The notes: generated by a model not told the origin, from the letters alone. Positions 19,029 through 28,921 are shown, numbered from the stretch's first letter. The stretch: DNA of 64,000 nucleotides from Promethearchaeota archaeon (GCA_019894855.1 JAGXNS010000004.1:1-64000); one strand, 5' to 3'. Numbers and translations: made by a program.

Positions 19029-19466
19029 ATCGCGAAGAAAGTATTAATTGCTGGTACATTTGATATAATTCATCCTGGACACTTATATCTAATCAATGAA
19101 GCTGCTAAAATGGGTGCTGTCTATGTAATTGTTGCTACTGATATGAATAGAAAATTATATTCTGGAGAAATTCCTATAATTCCAGAAGACCAAAGGTTAG
19201 AAGTTATCAAGAGCATAAAAAATGTAAAAGAAGCAAGATTGGGACGATCTGACAACGATACTCTCAAAACTGTTCAAGAGATTAATCCAGATATTATCCT
19301 TTTAGGTCCCGATCAAAAATATAATCTTGAAAAGCTGAAACGAGAATTAGGAAAAAAAGGGTTAAGTAAAATTATAGTAAAAAGGTTGGATACATACTAT
19401 GAGAAATATGATCTTCACTCCTCTAGCTTAATTAAGGAAAAAATAATAGAACCGTATAAGAATTAA
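19029..19466 (+). CDS. ribL: FAD synthetase / cytidylyltransferase, RibL-like; non-canonical start (ATC at 19029?)
   Basis: Extended frame AKKVLIAGTFDIIHPGHLYLINEAAKMG... restores the HPGH catalytic motif; LLGPDQKY, LHSSSLIKEKIIE; followed by a RibK-like gene; no ATG/GTG/TTG after the in-frame TGA at 19020. Confidence 0.85.
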   Translation: MAKKVLIAGTFDIIHPGHLYLINEAAKMGAVYVIVATDMNRKLYSGEIPIIPEDQRLEVIKSIKNVKEARLGRSDNDTLKTVQEINPDIILLGPDQKYNLEKLKRELGKKGLSKIIVKRLDTYYEKYDLHSSSLIKEKIIEPYKN

Positions 19467-19482
19467 AACCTTTAGTGAGGCT

Positions 19483-20196
19483 ATGTCAAATAAAGAAGAG
19501 ATATCACCTGAAAACTACGCAAATTGGTTTGCTCTCTATCAACTTTGTAAGCATATAGAATATCGACAAACAATTAATATTAGTAGTGTAGAGTTTGGGA
19601 AACTTCTAAACTTGAGTCAGCAAACTGCTTCGAGAAGAATTAGCGATCTGGAGAACCTCGGGTGGATTAAGAGGAAAATTGAGAATAAAACCCAAAAAAT
19701 TGTCGTAACGAGAGAAGGAAGCGATGTAATGCTTTTAATGTATAAAAATTTAAAGGAAATTCTTGCAAGCATTGTTATCCTAGGTTCTGTTCAGAGTGGA
19801 ATAAAAGAAGGTGCTTACTATGTTGCAATTAAAGGATACTTTGAACAATTTCAAGATAAATTAGGCTTTTTACCATATAAAGGCACATTGAATTTAGAAC
19901 TCAACGATACGAATATCGACTTATTAAGAGAAAAACTAAAATATATTAAACCAGTGATTATTTCGGGATTTGAAGACGATAACTCAGAGCGAACTTACGG
20001 TAGCGTTCATTGCTATGATTGTTTTATATCTCGCTTAGATAATCATGAGAATAAAATTAACGCTGCAATACTTGATATACAAAGAACTCATCATGAAAAA
20101 AATACAATTGAAATCTTGGCTAAACCTTATTTAAGAGATTATTTTAACCTCAAAGATGGAGATAAATTAATAATTGAACTAAATTTTAGTAACTAA
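19483..20196 (+). CDS. ribK: CTP-dependent riboflavin kinase with N-terminal wHTH
   Basis: N-terminal MarR-like HTH; GYFEQFQDKLGFLPYKGTLNLEL and RTHHEKNTIEILAKPYLRDYFNLKDGDKLII (DUF120/RibK). Confidence 0.9.
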   Translation: MSNKEEISPENYANWFALYQLCKHIEYRQTINISSVEFGKLLNLSQQTASRRISDLENLGWIKRKIENKTQKIVVTREGSDVMLLMYKNLKEILASIVILGSVQSGIKEGAYYVAIKGYFEQFQDKLGFLPYKGTLNLELNDTNIDLLREKLKYIKPVIISGFEDDNSERTYGSVHCYDCFISRLDNHENKINAAILDIQRTHHEKNTIEILAKPYLRDYFNLKDGDKLIIELNFSN

Positions 20197-20240
20197 AAAC
20201 TGGTTTAGCTCCTGAAAAGACTGTTGAGAGTCAAATAACT

Positions 20241-20864
20241 TTACTTATCATTCTCGTATTCTTTTATAAGAATCTTAATTTTAAAATATCTGAAAAAAGC
20301 AGTGGCTAATACTAAAAGCATGAAAACGAATAAAAATTCGTTTACATAACCTATAAAATTCGCAATCAACATCGTGACCACTAGATAAAATAACCTTTCT
20401 GATCTTGCCATCAAACCAAAATCAAAATCACCTTTAAAAAATACCTCTGCCCTCGCTCTTAAATAACTTATCATAATGGAGCTAATGAATGATATTAGGA
20501 TAATTATTTTCATATCAATAATACCCCATAAAGCGCCATTCCAGCTATAAATCAAAAGCGCCAAAAATAGTATGAATTCACTTACCCTATCCATTAAAGA
20601 ATCAAAAAATCCTCCAAATTTCGTCACCCTTTCCTGCTCTCTTGCGATTGCTCCATCAATTCCATCAAAAAAGCCAGTTGCGAAGACAAAAATTGAAAAT
20701 AAGAGCAAATTCGAAAAGAAAACGAGAAGAATGAAACTTATAATAGAAAAAATGAGCATAGTAATCGTAGCTAAATTTGGACTTAAACCCCCTCTACTTA
20801 GGAGATGTGCAACTATTTTCACTAGTGGTTTGAAAATTCTACGAAGTCTAAATTTTGATGCCAT
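20241..20864 (-). CDS. CDP-alcohol phosphatidyltransferase (archaetidylinositol-phosphate synthase-like)
   Basis: DGIDGAIAREQERVTKFGGFFDSLMDR matches DGxxAR(x)8G(x)3D(x)3D. Confidence 0.9.
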   Translation of the reverse strand: MASKFRLRRIFKPLVKIVAHLLSRGGLSPNLATITMLIFSIISFILLVFFSNLLLFSIFVFATGFFDGIDGAIAREQERVTKFGGFFDSLMDRVSEFILFLALLIYSWNGALWGIIDMKIIILISFISSIMISYLRARAEVFFKGDFDFGLMARSERLFYLVVTMLIANFIGYVNEFLFVFMLLVLATAFFRYFKIKILIKEYENDK

Positions 20865-20895
20865 AACTCATATATTCACTTTATTTTAGGACTTA

Positions 20896-20957
20896 TTTTA
20901 ATATAATAATTTTAAATAGCTTAAATTTTTTTAATATAATAATTTTAAATAGCTTAA
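20896..20957. repeat. two perfect 29-bp direct copies (ttttaatataataattttaaatagcttaa), period 33 bp
   Basis: Copies at 20896-20924 and 20929-20957, between divergent genes. Confidence 0.9.
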
Positions 20958-20991
20958 TAATAAGATTAAAGAAAAATTTCATGTGAAATAA

Positions 20992-21297
20992 TTGAAGTTA
21001 AAACTAGTTTTAAAAACTACGACAAAAAAAGACAAAGATGTATACCTTAAATTCAACATAGCTCCAAGCAAACATTTAGGTTTTATAAACTTCATTAATT
21101 TGGCTTTAAATCAAGATAAACCGGTTTTGTTATCTTTCGAAAAAATAAGCAAAAAAGGAGATAAGGAAGAAAGCAAAATTGTTGGAACCTTTAAATTTGA
21201 AGGAAAAAGCGATGCTGAATTGAAAAAGATCGAAGAAGAAATTAAAGATCAAGAGAAAAAAAGGAAGAAACAGCACCAAAAAAGAGTTCAAGGCTAA
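20992..21297 (+). CDS. hypothetical charged protein (TTG start)
   Basis: 101-aa ORF with Lys-rich C-terminus. Confidence 0.6.
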   Translation: MKLKLVLKTTTKKDKDVYLKFNIAPSKHLGFINFINLALNQDKPVLLSFEKISKKGDKEESKIVGTFKFEGKSDAELKKIEEEIKDQEKKRKKQHQKRVQG

Positions 21298-21386
21298 TTT
21301 CTATTGATTAAAAAATTTATGATAGTATTTAATATTCTAATTTTATAAATCCATGGATACTTAGTAAACTTAAATAAGTCTTAGAT

Positions 21387-22337
21387 ATGAATAAAGAAAT
21401 TTCTCTAGAGATACCTGGTCGCATTTGTATTGTGGGAGATAAGGTTGATCTTCTAGGAAAACCAGTCATAGCCATGGCAATTAATTTAATGATGAGATTT
21501 AGTTATAAACCACGCTCAGATGATACAATTGAATTTTATAGTTACAACACGAATGAAAGAATCCATTTCACATTAGAGGAAACCCCACCTAAAAATATAG
21601 ATTTAGCGTATTTGAGTGTTTTATTTGACAGGCTAAAAAGTAAAATTGACCACGGTTTCTATTTAGATGTGTTATCAGATATCCCCATTGGAGGGGGTTT
21701 ATCTACATCAGCAGCACTTTCCGTTGGATTTTTAAAAATTATGAGTGAAGCATTCACTTTAAATTTAAATAACGATGAAATTGCTGAGCTTGCATATTTG
21801 GGAGAAAATCACGATTTAGGAATCCAATGCGGGAGAATGGATCAATATAGTATTGCGCATGGAGGTATCACTTTTATCCATACTGACGAGAATCCCCAGG
21901 TTGAGCAACTAAAGATTAAAAATCTTCCTATTGTGGTTGGAGATTCAGTTGAAGTAAGAGAAGCTGCATCGGTGTTGAATAGAATTAAACGACAAATACA
22001 AGAAAAAGATGAAACAACTCTAAAAGCTTTTAAGGAAATTGAAAAGTGTGTAACTCAATGTAAAACAGCGCTTTTAAATAACGACTACCAAAAACTTGGA
22101 ATGTGCATGGAGATTCAACAACAACAAGAAATTTTATTAGGTGCTACAACTCCGAAGATTTTAAAATTATGTGAAGCCGCAAAAAGCGCAGGAGCACTTG
22201 GAGCAAAACAAATGGGGGCTGGAGGGGGTGGTTGCATGCTTGCGATAGCACCAGGAAGACAAAATGAAGTTGTTAAAGCTATAGAACGAGTTGGAGGGAG
22301 AGCTTGGATTTTTGATATTTATAATTATACATCTTAG
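21387..22337 (+). CDS. GHMP-family sugar kinase
   Basis: IPGRICIVGDKVDLLG, IPIGGGLSTSAALS, GAKQMGAGGGGCMLAI. Confidence 0.9.
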   Translation: MNKEISLEIPGRICIVGDKVDLLGKPVIAMAINLMMRFSYKPRSDDTIEFYSYNTNERIHFTLEETPPKNIDLAYLSVLFDRLKSKIDHGFYLDVLSDIPIGGGLSTSAALSVGFLKIMSEAFTLNLNNDEIAELAYLGENHDLGIQCGRMDQYSIAHGGITFIHTDENPQVEQLKIKNLPIVVGDSVEVREAASVLNRIKRQIQEKDETTLKAFKEIEKCVTQCKTALLNNDYQKLGMCMEIQQQQEILLGATTPKILKLCEAAKSAGALGAKQMGAGGGGCMLAIAPGRQNEVVKAIERVGGRAWIFDIYNYTS

Positions 22338-23083
22338 AGCAAGCTCACAAATCCTAGCTTAATGAGATTTTTACATATGTTATAGACTTGTACATGCTTT
22401 AAATCCAAACTTTCTGTTATTTGTCTTATAGATTTTTTCCCATCGATTTGATAAAATATTTTTTGTGAAGTTGCACCTGACAAGTAATATTTCGGATTAA
22501 TTTTTTTTAGCGTTGTGAATCGGGGGATTTGATTACAATAAGGCGGTAAGTTAGGTGGAGGATCTAGCTTACTTCTTAGAGCTTGTAAGTTGGATTCTTC
22601 ATTTAATCTCTCTTCTACGTTTTTAAACAACTCAACAACTCTCTCCTTAAAACCAGTATCGCTTTCATTCAATTCTTCATCTACAAAAGCCTCTAAGATA
22701 TTCTCAAAGGATTTGAATGCATTAGTATTACCTCTCCAATTTAATATTGCATCGATGCTGAATTTTTGTAAAAATGTTCGAGAAAGCTTCCTTAAAATTC
22801 TTAAAACATTTACGGGTTTAGATTTTTCATCGTATGTGGCAATGTAAATTAAATTTGGAATGCTTGAGTCCTTTAAAAACGATAATTTTAAATCATTATT
22901 AGATAATTTCAATTCGCTAATTGTTCCTAAATCTTCAAAAGAGTCAGAAAACGAGTTCAGTGCTGAAAAAAAACCAGATACCATAAGTAATGAATCTGTT
23001 TCTGAGAAAATATTTTTAAGAATAGAAAAATTCTTGAACAATAACGGTAAGCCATCTTTAATAATTAAGAAATCATGTATCAT
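22334..23083 (-). CDS. longin-like domain protein with C-terminal winged helix
   Basis: N-terminal IIKDGLPLLFKNF...DSLLMVSGFFSALNSFSDSFEDLGTISELKL pattern seen in archaeal longin/roadblock-type proteins; C-terminal YQIDGKKSIRQITESLDLKHVQVYNICKNLIKLGFV wHTH. Confidence 0.6.
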   Translation of the reverse strand: MIHDFLIIKDGLPLLFKNFSILKNIFSETDSLLMVSGFFSALNSFSDSFEDLGTISELKLSNNDLKLSFLKDSSIPNLIYIATYDEKSKPVNVLRILRKLSRTFLQKFSIDAILNWRGNTNAFKSFENILEAFVDEELNESDTGFKERVVELFKNVEERLNEESNLQALRSKLDPPPNLPPYCNQIPRFTTLKKINPKYYLSGATSQKIFYQIDGKKSIRQITESLDLKHVQVYNICKNLIKLGFVSLL

Positions 23084-23297
23084 GAATTAAACTCGTCTTA
23101 CTTTCTTCAGTTATTTATAAAAACTCAAATAAAATCATCAACCTAGGTATCAATAAAATCTAATATCCAAAGAAGAAAAAAAAAAGTAATATCCTAGTAA
23201 TATAAAAAAATATTGAAATCTTTAAACGATAAGGAAATATAATTATTTGGAATTAGAAAAGTATTTTCAATTTCTTAACTTTCATTGAAAAAGTAAT

Positions 23298-24401
23298 ATG
23301 ATAAGGATAAAATCTCCAGGAAGAATATGTCTTTTTGGTGAACATCAAGATTATTTAGATTACCCAATTATTTCAATGGCTATATCTAAATACATTTATT
23401 TAGAAGCAAAGAGAATTCCTGAAAAGAAATTCGAAATTTGTTTACCTAACTTAAATCAATTAGTGGAAATTCCGCTTAATAACAAGGAACGGGATTATAC
23501 ATCAAAGAGGGATTATTTAATAAGTGGTTATAATCAGTTCCTTCGGAAAAAATTCAGGTTTACTAAAGGATACAAAATAAAAATCACTGGGGACATCCCA
23601 ATTAATGCAGGTGTTGCGAGTTCTTCTGCATTAGTTATATGTTGGTTATATTTTTTAAATTTCATATCTGAAAGAAAAATGGAACCTTATCAAATGGCAT
23701 TAGAAGGATACGATACTGAAGTAAAAGAATTTCAAGAAGGAGGTGGTATGATGGATCACTTCACATCGGTATTTGGTAATCTAATCTTTTTAAAACCAGG
23801 CGGATCTAAACCTCAATTAAAAACATATGATCTAACTCTTAAAGGATTTGTTTTAGGAAATTCTATGGAGAAGAAGGCAACAGTTGATGACTTAATTAGA
23901 ACAAAATTTTCATCTTTAAAAGCATTCGAGATAGTAAATTCGATTTTTCCGAAATTCGATCGCTTCCACACAAAATTAGAAGATATTGAGCCTTATATGT
24001 CCAGTATAAAAGAAGAATACAAAAGGAAGATAATTGGAAACATTATAAATCGGGACATTACCAATAAAGCGAAGAATTTAATTGAAAATTATATTATTTC
24101 AGTTAAACAAGGAATTAACCCAAGTGTTGATCTTGATTTCTATCAAAAGCTTGGAACTCTCTTAAATCAGCATCAAGAGCAATTGAGGGATAATATTGGA
24201 GTATCAACGAGTAAAATTAATAAAATTATTGAAGATTGTCTAAAAGCCGGGGCTTCTGGCAGTAAAATAAACGGATCGGGATTTGGTGGAACGATGTTCG
24301 CGCTATTTCCAAATAATGAACAGATTCTTAAGGAAACTATTCAAAAAGCGGGAGGAAAGGCGTACGAAATAAAAACAAGTTATGGAGTTGAGACTTATTG
24401 A
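23298..24401 (+). CDS. GHMP-family sugar kinase (galactokinase-like), second copy
   Basis: KSPGRICLFGEHQDYLDYPII, IPINAGVASSSALVI, GASGSKINGSGFGGTMFAL. Confidence 0.9.
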   Translation: MIRIKSPGRICLFGEHQDYLDYPIISMAISKYIYLEAKRIPEKKFEICLPNLNQLVEIPLNNKERDYTSKRDYLISGYNQFLRKKFRFTKGYKIKITGDIPINAGVASSSALVICWLYFLNFISERKMEPYQMALEGYDTEVKEFQEGGGMMDHFTSVFGNLIFLKPGGSKPQLKTYDLTLKGFVLGNSMEKKATVDDLIRTKFSSLKAFEIVNSIFPKFDRFHTKLEDIEPYMSSIKEEYKRKIIGNIINRDITNKAKNLIENYIISVKQGINPSVDLDFYQKLGTLLNQHQEQLRDNIGVSTSKINKIIEDCLKAGASGSKINGSGFGGTMFALFPNNEQILKETIQKAGGKAYEIKTSYGVETY

Positions 24402-25141
24402 AAGCAATAATACTCTGTGCGGGTCAAGGAACGAGGTTACAACCTTATACTAACAAATATCAAAAAACGATGCTGAAACTTCACGGTAAACCTTTTTTAG
24501 AATATATTTTAGAAGGATTGATATTTGCAGGCTTTAGAGAATTCATATTTGTGGTTGGTTATAGAAAAGAACAAATTATTAGCTATTTTCAAAGTGGTAA
24601 GAATTGGAATGTAAATATTGAATATTTTGAGCAAGAAAAGCTAAATGGAACTGGAGGAGCTTTATTGCTTTGTGAAAGTTCTATTTTTAATAACCATTTT
24701 TTTTTAACGTGGGGAGATATTTTAGTCCCTTATAAGATTTATAAAGATATGGTTGAAATCCATCAAAAAGAAAAGTACGATTATATTTTAGTTGCTAATT
24801 ACACGGAAGATCCTTACTTAGGGGCCGCAATTTATAGCAATGGTAGTACATGTACCAATATAATTGAAAAACCACCGCTCGGAACCTCGAAGACTAATTT
24901 GAATAATTGTGGCGTATTCGTTTTTTCTAAAAATATTTTCAATGTTTTGAGAAATCTCTCACCTTCCGAAAAGGGTGAAATCGAAGCTCCAAAAGCTCTT
25001 CTAAAAGGGATAAAAGAACATAATTGGGAGGTAAGAGTTGTAGAAATGGGAAAAAATCAATTCAGAGTTGACTTAGGTGTTAAGCAAATATATGAACAAT
25101 TAAGAGACGATCCATCATGGCTTCAATTTTTAAAGATTTAA
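24398..25141 (+). CDS. sugar-1-phosphate nucleotidyltransferase (TTG start)
   Basis: AIILCAGQGTRLQPYTNKYQKTMLKLHGKPFLEY; 4-bp overlap with the upstream kinase. Confidence 0.9.
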   Translation: MKAIILCAGQGTRLQPYTNKYQKTMLKLHGKPFLEYILEGLIFAGFREFIFVVGYRKEQIISYFQSGKNWNVNIEYFEQEKLNGTGGALLLCESSIFNNHFFLTWGDILVPYKIYKDMVEIHQKEKYDYILVANYTEDPYLGAAIYSNGSTCTNIIEKPPLGTSKTNLNNCGVFVFSKNIFNVLRNLSPSEKGEIEAPKALLKGIKEHNWEVRVVEMGKNQFRVDLGVKQIYEQLRDDPSWLQFLKI

Positions 25142-25219
25142 ATAATAAAAGAGTGAACATAGATACATAGTAAAACACTTGAGATATTTTATATCAATTG
25201 TGAAAGGTTAGGGGTCTAA

Positions 25220-26845
25220 ATGCGAATAAGAACGAGAAAAAATCTTTTAAAGAAAAATATCGTGGTAACATTTTTGCTTTTGATCCCTGTAATAAGCTTT
25301 TTTAGTTTTATTGGTTTTGGTCTTAGTATTCTCGACGATCTCGCATCACTCACCCTACACCTTGAACCTCCAAATACCAATTTTTTTACACCCTTGGATC
25401 AAATTACAGCAAACCAAACTTATCTAGACCAAATGGCTGATAAATACGATTATCTGTTAGAAAAATGGCACATTCCTACTAACATAAGTATAGATGTTAC
25501 ATTCATTAATGACTCGTATAACGAAGTTCAGAGCTATCATAGCACCGATAATGGAAATTTGCATTTAGGTTATACACTCGCTTCTCAATGTTTACGTTAT
25601 AAATACGCAAACGATACTGGCGATTTAGACGAGTTAAATAATGCAACGCGTATGGTTAAAAAATGTGTTACAGGATTCAGCAACATGCTTGCTGCTCCTA
25701 ACGGAGGGATTGGCCCCGATTACCCTGGAATGCCTGCAAGATTTGTGTGCGCTCCAGAAAATAGGAAATATCACGAATGGCTATTCCAAGATCATCCGCG
25801 ACACTTTAATGGAACGGGAATTTACAAGAATTGGAGAGTAAGGCTGCACACATCTCGTGACGAGCTAGCAGGGTATTATCTGGGATTCGCTAGCGTGCTA
25901 AAATTCATCGATCCTGAAGCTAATGAAGAAAGTAGATGGTGCGTTGAAAGAATTAAGTTATTAACAGCTCAAATGATAGAAGGCTTTCGCAAAACAAATT
26001 GGCTTATATTGGGTGGAAATGGTGAACCTGTTGGATCAGATTTAAATCCGATATTAGGTGAAAGCATGTGGCAATTAGCTTTACTTCGCATAGGAGCTAC
26101 GGCCTATCCAGACAGATATGATTCTCTTTATCATTATGCAGCAACAAAAATCATGTCTATGCACAATGGTCACATGGGATCAGTTAGCAATACAGCGTAC
26201 GACACCTATGCTCTAGCTTTTAGCATGGATGTAGAGTTTGCGTTAATAATTTTAGAAGATAACCCTCTACTTCAACACCATTATATAAAAAGATTCGAGG
26301 AAGGATTCTATAGTTTCTTGAGATACCACCGTAATGCTTTTTTTAATATCATACACTTGGCCTTTATGAAAATGATAAAAGATTCGGCTTTATTTGAGGA
26401 TCCTAACTATGCTGACGAGACTATAAAATGGGATGTTTTGGATCAATTGTGGCGCTTTAACACTTCTGGTTGGGGAAATGGGATAAGAGATTATAATTTA
26501 ACCGTAAGACCTAATTCTACAAGAGCCACTAGTTTAAATCCAGAAATAGCTAATATGGATATTGATCCTAGTAGAGCAAAATGGTCTGAATTCTTTGAAA
26601 ATAACATATATGGAACTCTCTTCTCGTGGGTTGGAGAAACAATCGATCTCGACGATCCAAGAGATACTCAGTACAAATTTCCTTTAACAGTATCCGAAAT
26701 GGGTGTTCATCACTTTCTCTGGGAAGGTAGTAAATTTTTTGGAACTGGGGGTAATAATGAATCTTATAATGTTGGATTAAAACAGGTAATACCTAATAGT
26801 TATTTGGTCGTCTATTGGATGGGAAAGGCTTTTAATATCTTCTAA
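25220..26845 (+). CDS. secreted/membrane-anchored protein, possible alpha/alpha-barrel carbohydrate-active enzyme
   Basis: N-terminal TM/signal; aromatic-rich helical repeats; several NxS/T sequons; follows sugar kinase and nucleotidyltransferase. Confidence 0.5.
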   Translation: MRIRTRKNLLKKNIVVTFLLLIPVISFFSFIGFGLSILDDLASLTLHLEPPNTNFFTPLDQITANQTYLDQMADKYDYLLEKWHIPTNISIDVTFINDSYNEVQSYHSTDNGNLHLGYTLASQCLRYKYANDTGDLDELNNATRMVKKCVTGFSNMLAAPNGGIGPDYPGMPARFVCAPENRKYHEWLFQDHPRHFNGTGIYKNWRVRLHTSRDELAGYYLGFASVLKFIDPEANEESRWCVERIKLLTAQMIEGFRKTNWLILGGNGEPVGSDLNPILGESMWQLALLRIGATAYPDRYDSLYHYAATKIMSMHNGHMGSVSNTAYDTYALAFSMDVEFALIILEDNPLLQHHYIKRFEEGFYSFLRYHRNAFFNIIHLAFMKMIKDSALFEDPNYADETIKWDVLDQLWRFNTSGWGNGIRDYNLTVRPNSTRATSLNPEIANMDIDPSRAKWSEFFENNIYGTLFSWVGETIDLDDPRDTQYKFPLTVSEMGVHHFLWEGSKFFGTGGNNESYNVGLKQVIPNSYLVVYWMGKAFNIF

Positions 26846-26952
26846 AAATTATTTTTTAAATTTATTTCTTATAAATTGGACTCCAAATCTTTTTAAATAA
26901 ATGAATCATCTCGTTATTTAGAATTTCTACTACTAAAAAAAGGTTAGAAATC

Positions 26953-27519
26953 ATGTCAAGTACAAATTATAGAAATCGATACTATTCAAAAAAAAAATAC
27001 GAAGCCGCAATTGAAACGCTAGGATGTGGATTTGTATTCTTATTTGTAGCAATATTATCCTTGTTTTTTATAGCTTTCAGTGTTGACTTTATTGGTCTTA
27101 AATCTTGGGGTTATTGGCTTTTCATTCCTGCCTTCTTTATAATTCTTGGGGGAGTTCAGCAATATTATACTAACGATAAATTCCAAAAAGCTGTGAGAGT
27201 TGCAATTTTGGATCGCAGTAATCAAGGAACTCATAAATTAGAAGATATAGCTCTCGAAGTCGGAATTAAACCTAGGGATGTGCTTAAAGTTCTTATCGAC
27301 CTACGTCAAAAAGGAGCTATTAGCTACCGCTTTAACTCAGAAACGGGAGAGATAATTCTTGGTGAAAAAGTTGCTTACGTGAAATCAGAAGAATATGTAG
27401 TTCCTCCAAAAAAGCTATCAGAGCCATTAGAAACGAAAGGAAAAGGATACTGCGTGTATTGCGGTCATGAATTACCTTCAGAAGGCAACTTTTGTGAAAA
27501 TTGCGGTTCAAAAATCTAG
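26953..27519 (+). CDS. membrane protein with wHTH-like segment and C-terminal zinc ribbon
   Basis: Two TM segments; HKLEDIALEVGIKPRDVLKVLIDLRQKGAISY; CVYCGHELPSEGNFCENCG. Confidence 0.75.
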   Translation: MSSTNYRNRYYSKKKYEAAIETLGCGFVFLFVAILSLFFIAFSVDFIGLKSWGYWLFIPAFFIILGGVQQYYTNDKFQKAVRVAILDRSNQGTHKLEDIALEVGIKPRDVLKVLIDLRQKGAISYRFNSETGEIILGEKVAYVKSEEYVVPPKKLSEPLETKGKGYCVYCGHELPSEGNFCENCGSKI

Positions 27520-27653
27520 GTATCCATAATTATATCTTTTTTTTTTTAAAATAATACACTTCTTAATTTCATGATAAATTAACTGAGGCTTTTTTTTTAA
27601 ATAGCTGTCTTGGATTATTTTTTTATATCGAAAATTCTCCGGGATGAATACTT

Positions 27654-27983
27654 ATTTCTAAGGGTTTCATTAACAACAGGGATGCTGAAAATACACTCGA
27701 AACAATTAACCTAAATGGGACTAATCTTAATCTAAGTAAGGAAGAGATTAATGCCGGAAAAAATTCTTATAACATAAATAATCCTATAGATTTACTCATT
27801 CAAGAATGCGATATTGCTAAAAAAGAATATTTAACCATGGTGGAAGATATCCACGCTATCTTAAGCAATCGCGAAGAATTATCTAATTTTGAAAAGTTAA
27901 ATTATTGTAATAGCGAAAGACATTACATGAAACAATATCTAAAGCATACTATGATAAAAATAAATAGAATTTTGCCTGATTAA
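27654..27983 (+). CDS. possible small helical protein lacking a canonical start (ATT?)
   Basis: Open frame from 27648 to TAA at 27981; first ATG only at 27837; not in ORF track. Confidence 0.3.
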   Translation: MSKGFINNRDAENTLETINLNGTNLNLSKEEINAGKNSYNINNPIDLLIQECDIAKKEYLTMVEDIHAILSNREELSNFEKLNYCNSERHYMKQYLKHTMIKINRILPD

Positions 27984-28054
27984 TTTTTTAACCCCAAATT
28001 AGCGTCTTTTTAGTTGTAAAATTATATATATGGTGCCGTTAATTATGAAAAGTA

Positions 28055-28921
28055 ATGATATTTTCTAAATCTATAATTGCCATTATAAAGGAACGGACAT
28101 CTTGGAGAACTTATTCTAATCAATTACTTGAAGATGATACGAAGAAGAAGATGAATCAAATTTTAACATTTAAAGATATTAAAAGTCCTTTTAGTGAGCT
28201 CGCGGGAAAAACACGATTTGAATTAATAGCAGTCCCAGAATTTGCTCCCGATGAAAGAAAAAAATTAGGAACTTATGGGCTAATCAAGGGAGCTCAAGAA
28301 TTTATAGTGGGAGCGATCGAAAAATCCGATTATTACAAAGAAAATTATGGATACATCTTGGAAGCTATAATTTTAGGAGCCACCGATTTAAATCTAGGTA
28401 CGTGTTGGCTGGGAGGAACTTTTAACAAAACTCTTTTTTCTAGTAAAATCAATTGCCAAAAAAACGAAATAGTTCCAGCAATAACGCCAATTGGATACAC
28501 TACCGATACCAGACGCAAAAAAGAGAAAGTTATACGGGCATTCGTAAAAGCTGATTCTCGGTTTCCTTGGAGTAAGATATTTTTTGAAAAGACATTCTCT
28601 ACACCCCTTCCTCGAGAGACAACCGGTAGATATGAAGCTTTGTTGGAAATGGTTAGACTTGCTCCATCTGCAGGCAACAAGCAACCATGGAGAGTTTTAA
28701 AAGAAAAGGATTGTGATAATTTTCATTTCTATGTATATTTCTCACCAGATTTAAAAATGAAAGGCTACAATACGTTCGTAAACATCGATGTAGGGATTGG
28801 AATTTGTCACTTTGATCTAACCGCAAAAGAAGTCGGAATGAAAGGAAGATGGGAGTTTTTAGAGCCAAAACTCGAACAACCCAAGGAATTAAAATATATT
28901 ATATCGTGGATTGGTCAATAA
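28055..28921 (+). CDS. nitroreductase-family protein
   Basis: TSWRTYSNQLL, LGTCWLGGTF, RLAPSAGNKQPWR. Confidence 0.85.
   Translation: MIFSKSIIAIIKERTSWRTYSNQLLEDDTKKKMNQILTFKDIKSPFSELAGKTRFELIAVPEFAPDERKKLGTYGLIKGAQEFIVGAIEKSDYYKENYGYILEAIILGATDLNLGTCWLGGTFNKTLFSSKINCQKNEIVPAITPIGYTTDTRRKKEKVIRAFVKADSRFPWSKIFFEKTFSTPLPRETTGRYEALLEMVRLAPSAGNKQPWRVLKEKDCDNFHFYVYFSPDLKMKGYNTFVNIDVGIGICHFDLTAKEVGMKGRWEFLEPKLEQPKELKYIISWIGQ

Noticed and set aside
28345-28868. Three minus-strand ORFs
   Set aside because: Shadow ORFs antisense to the nitroreductase gene
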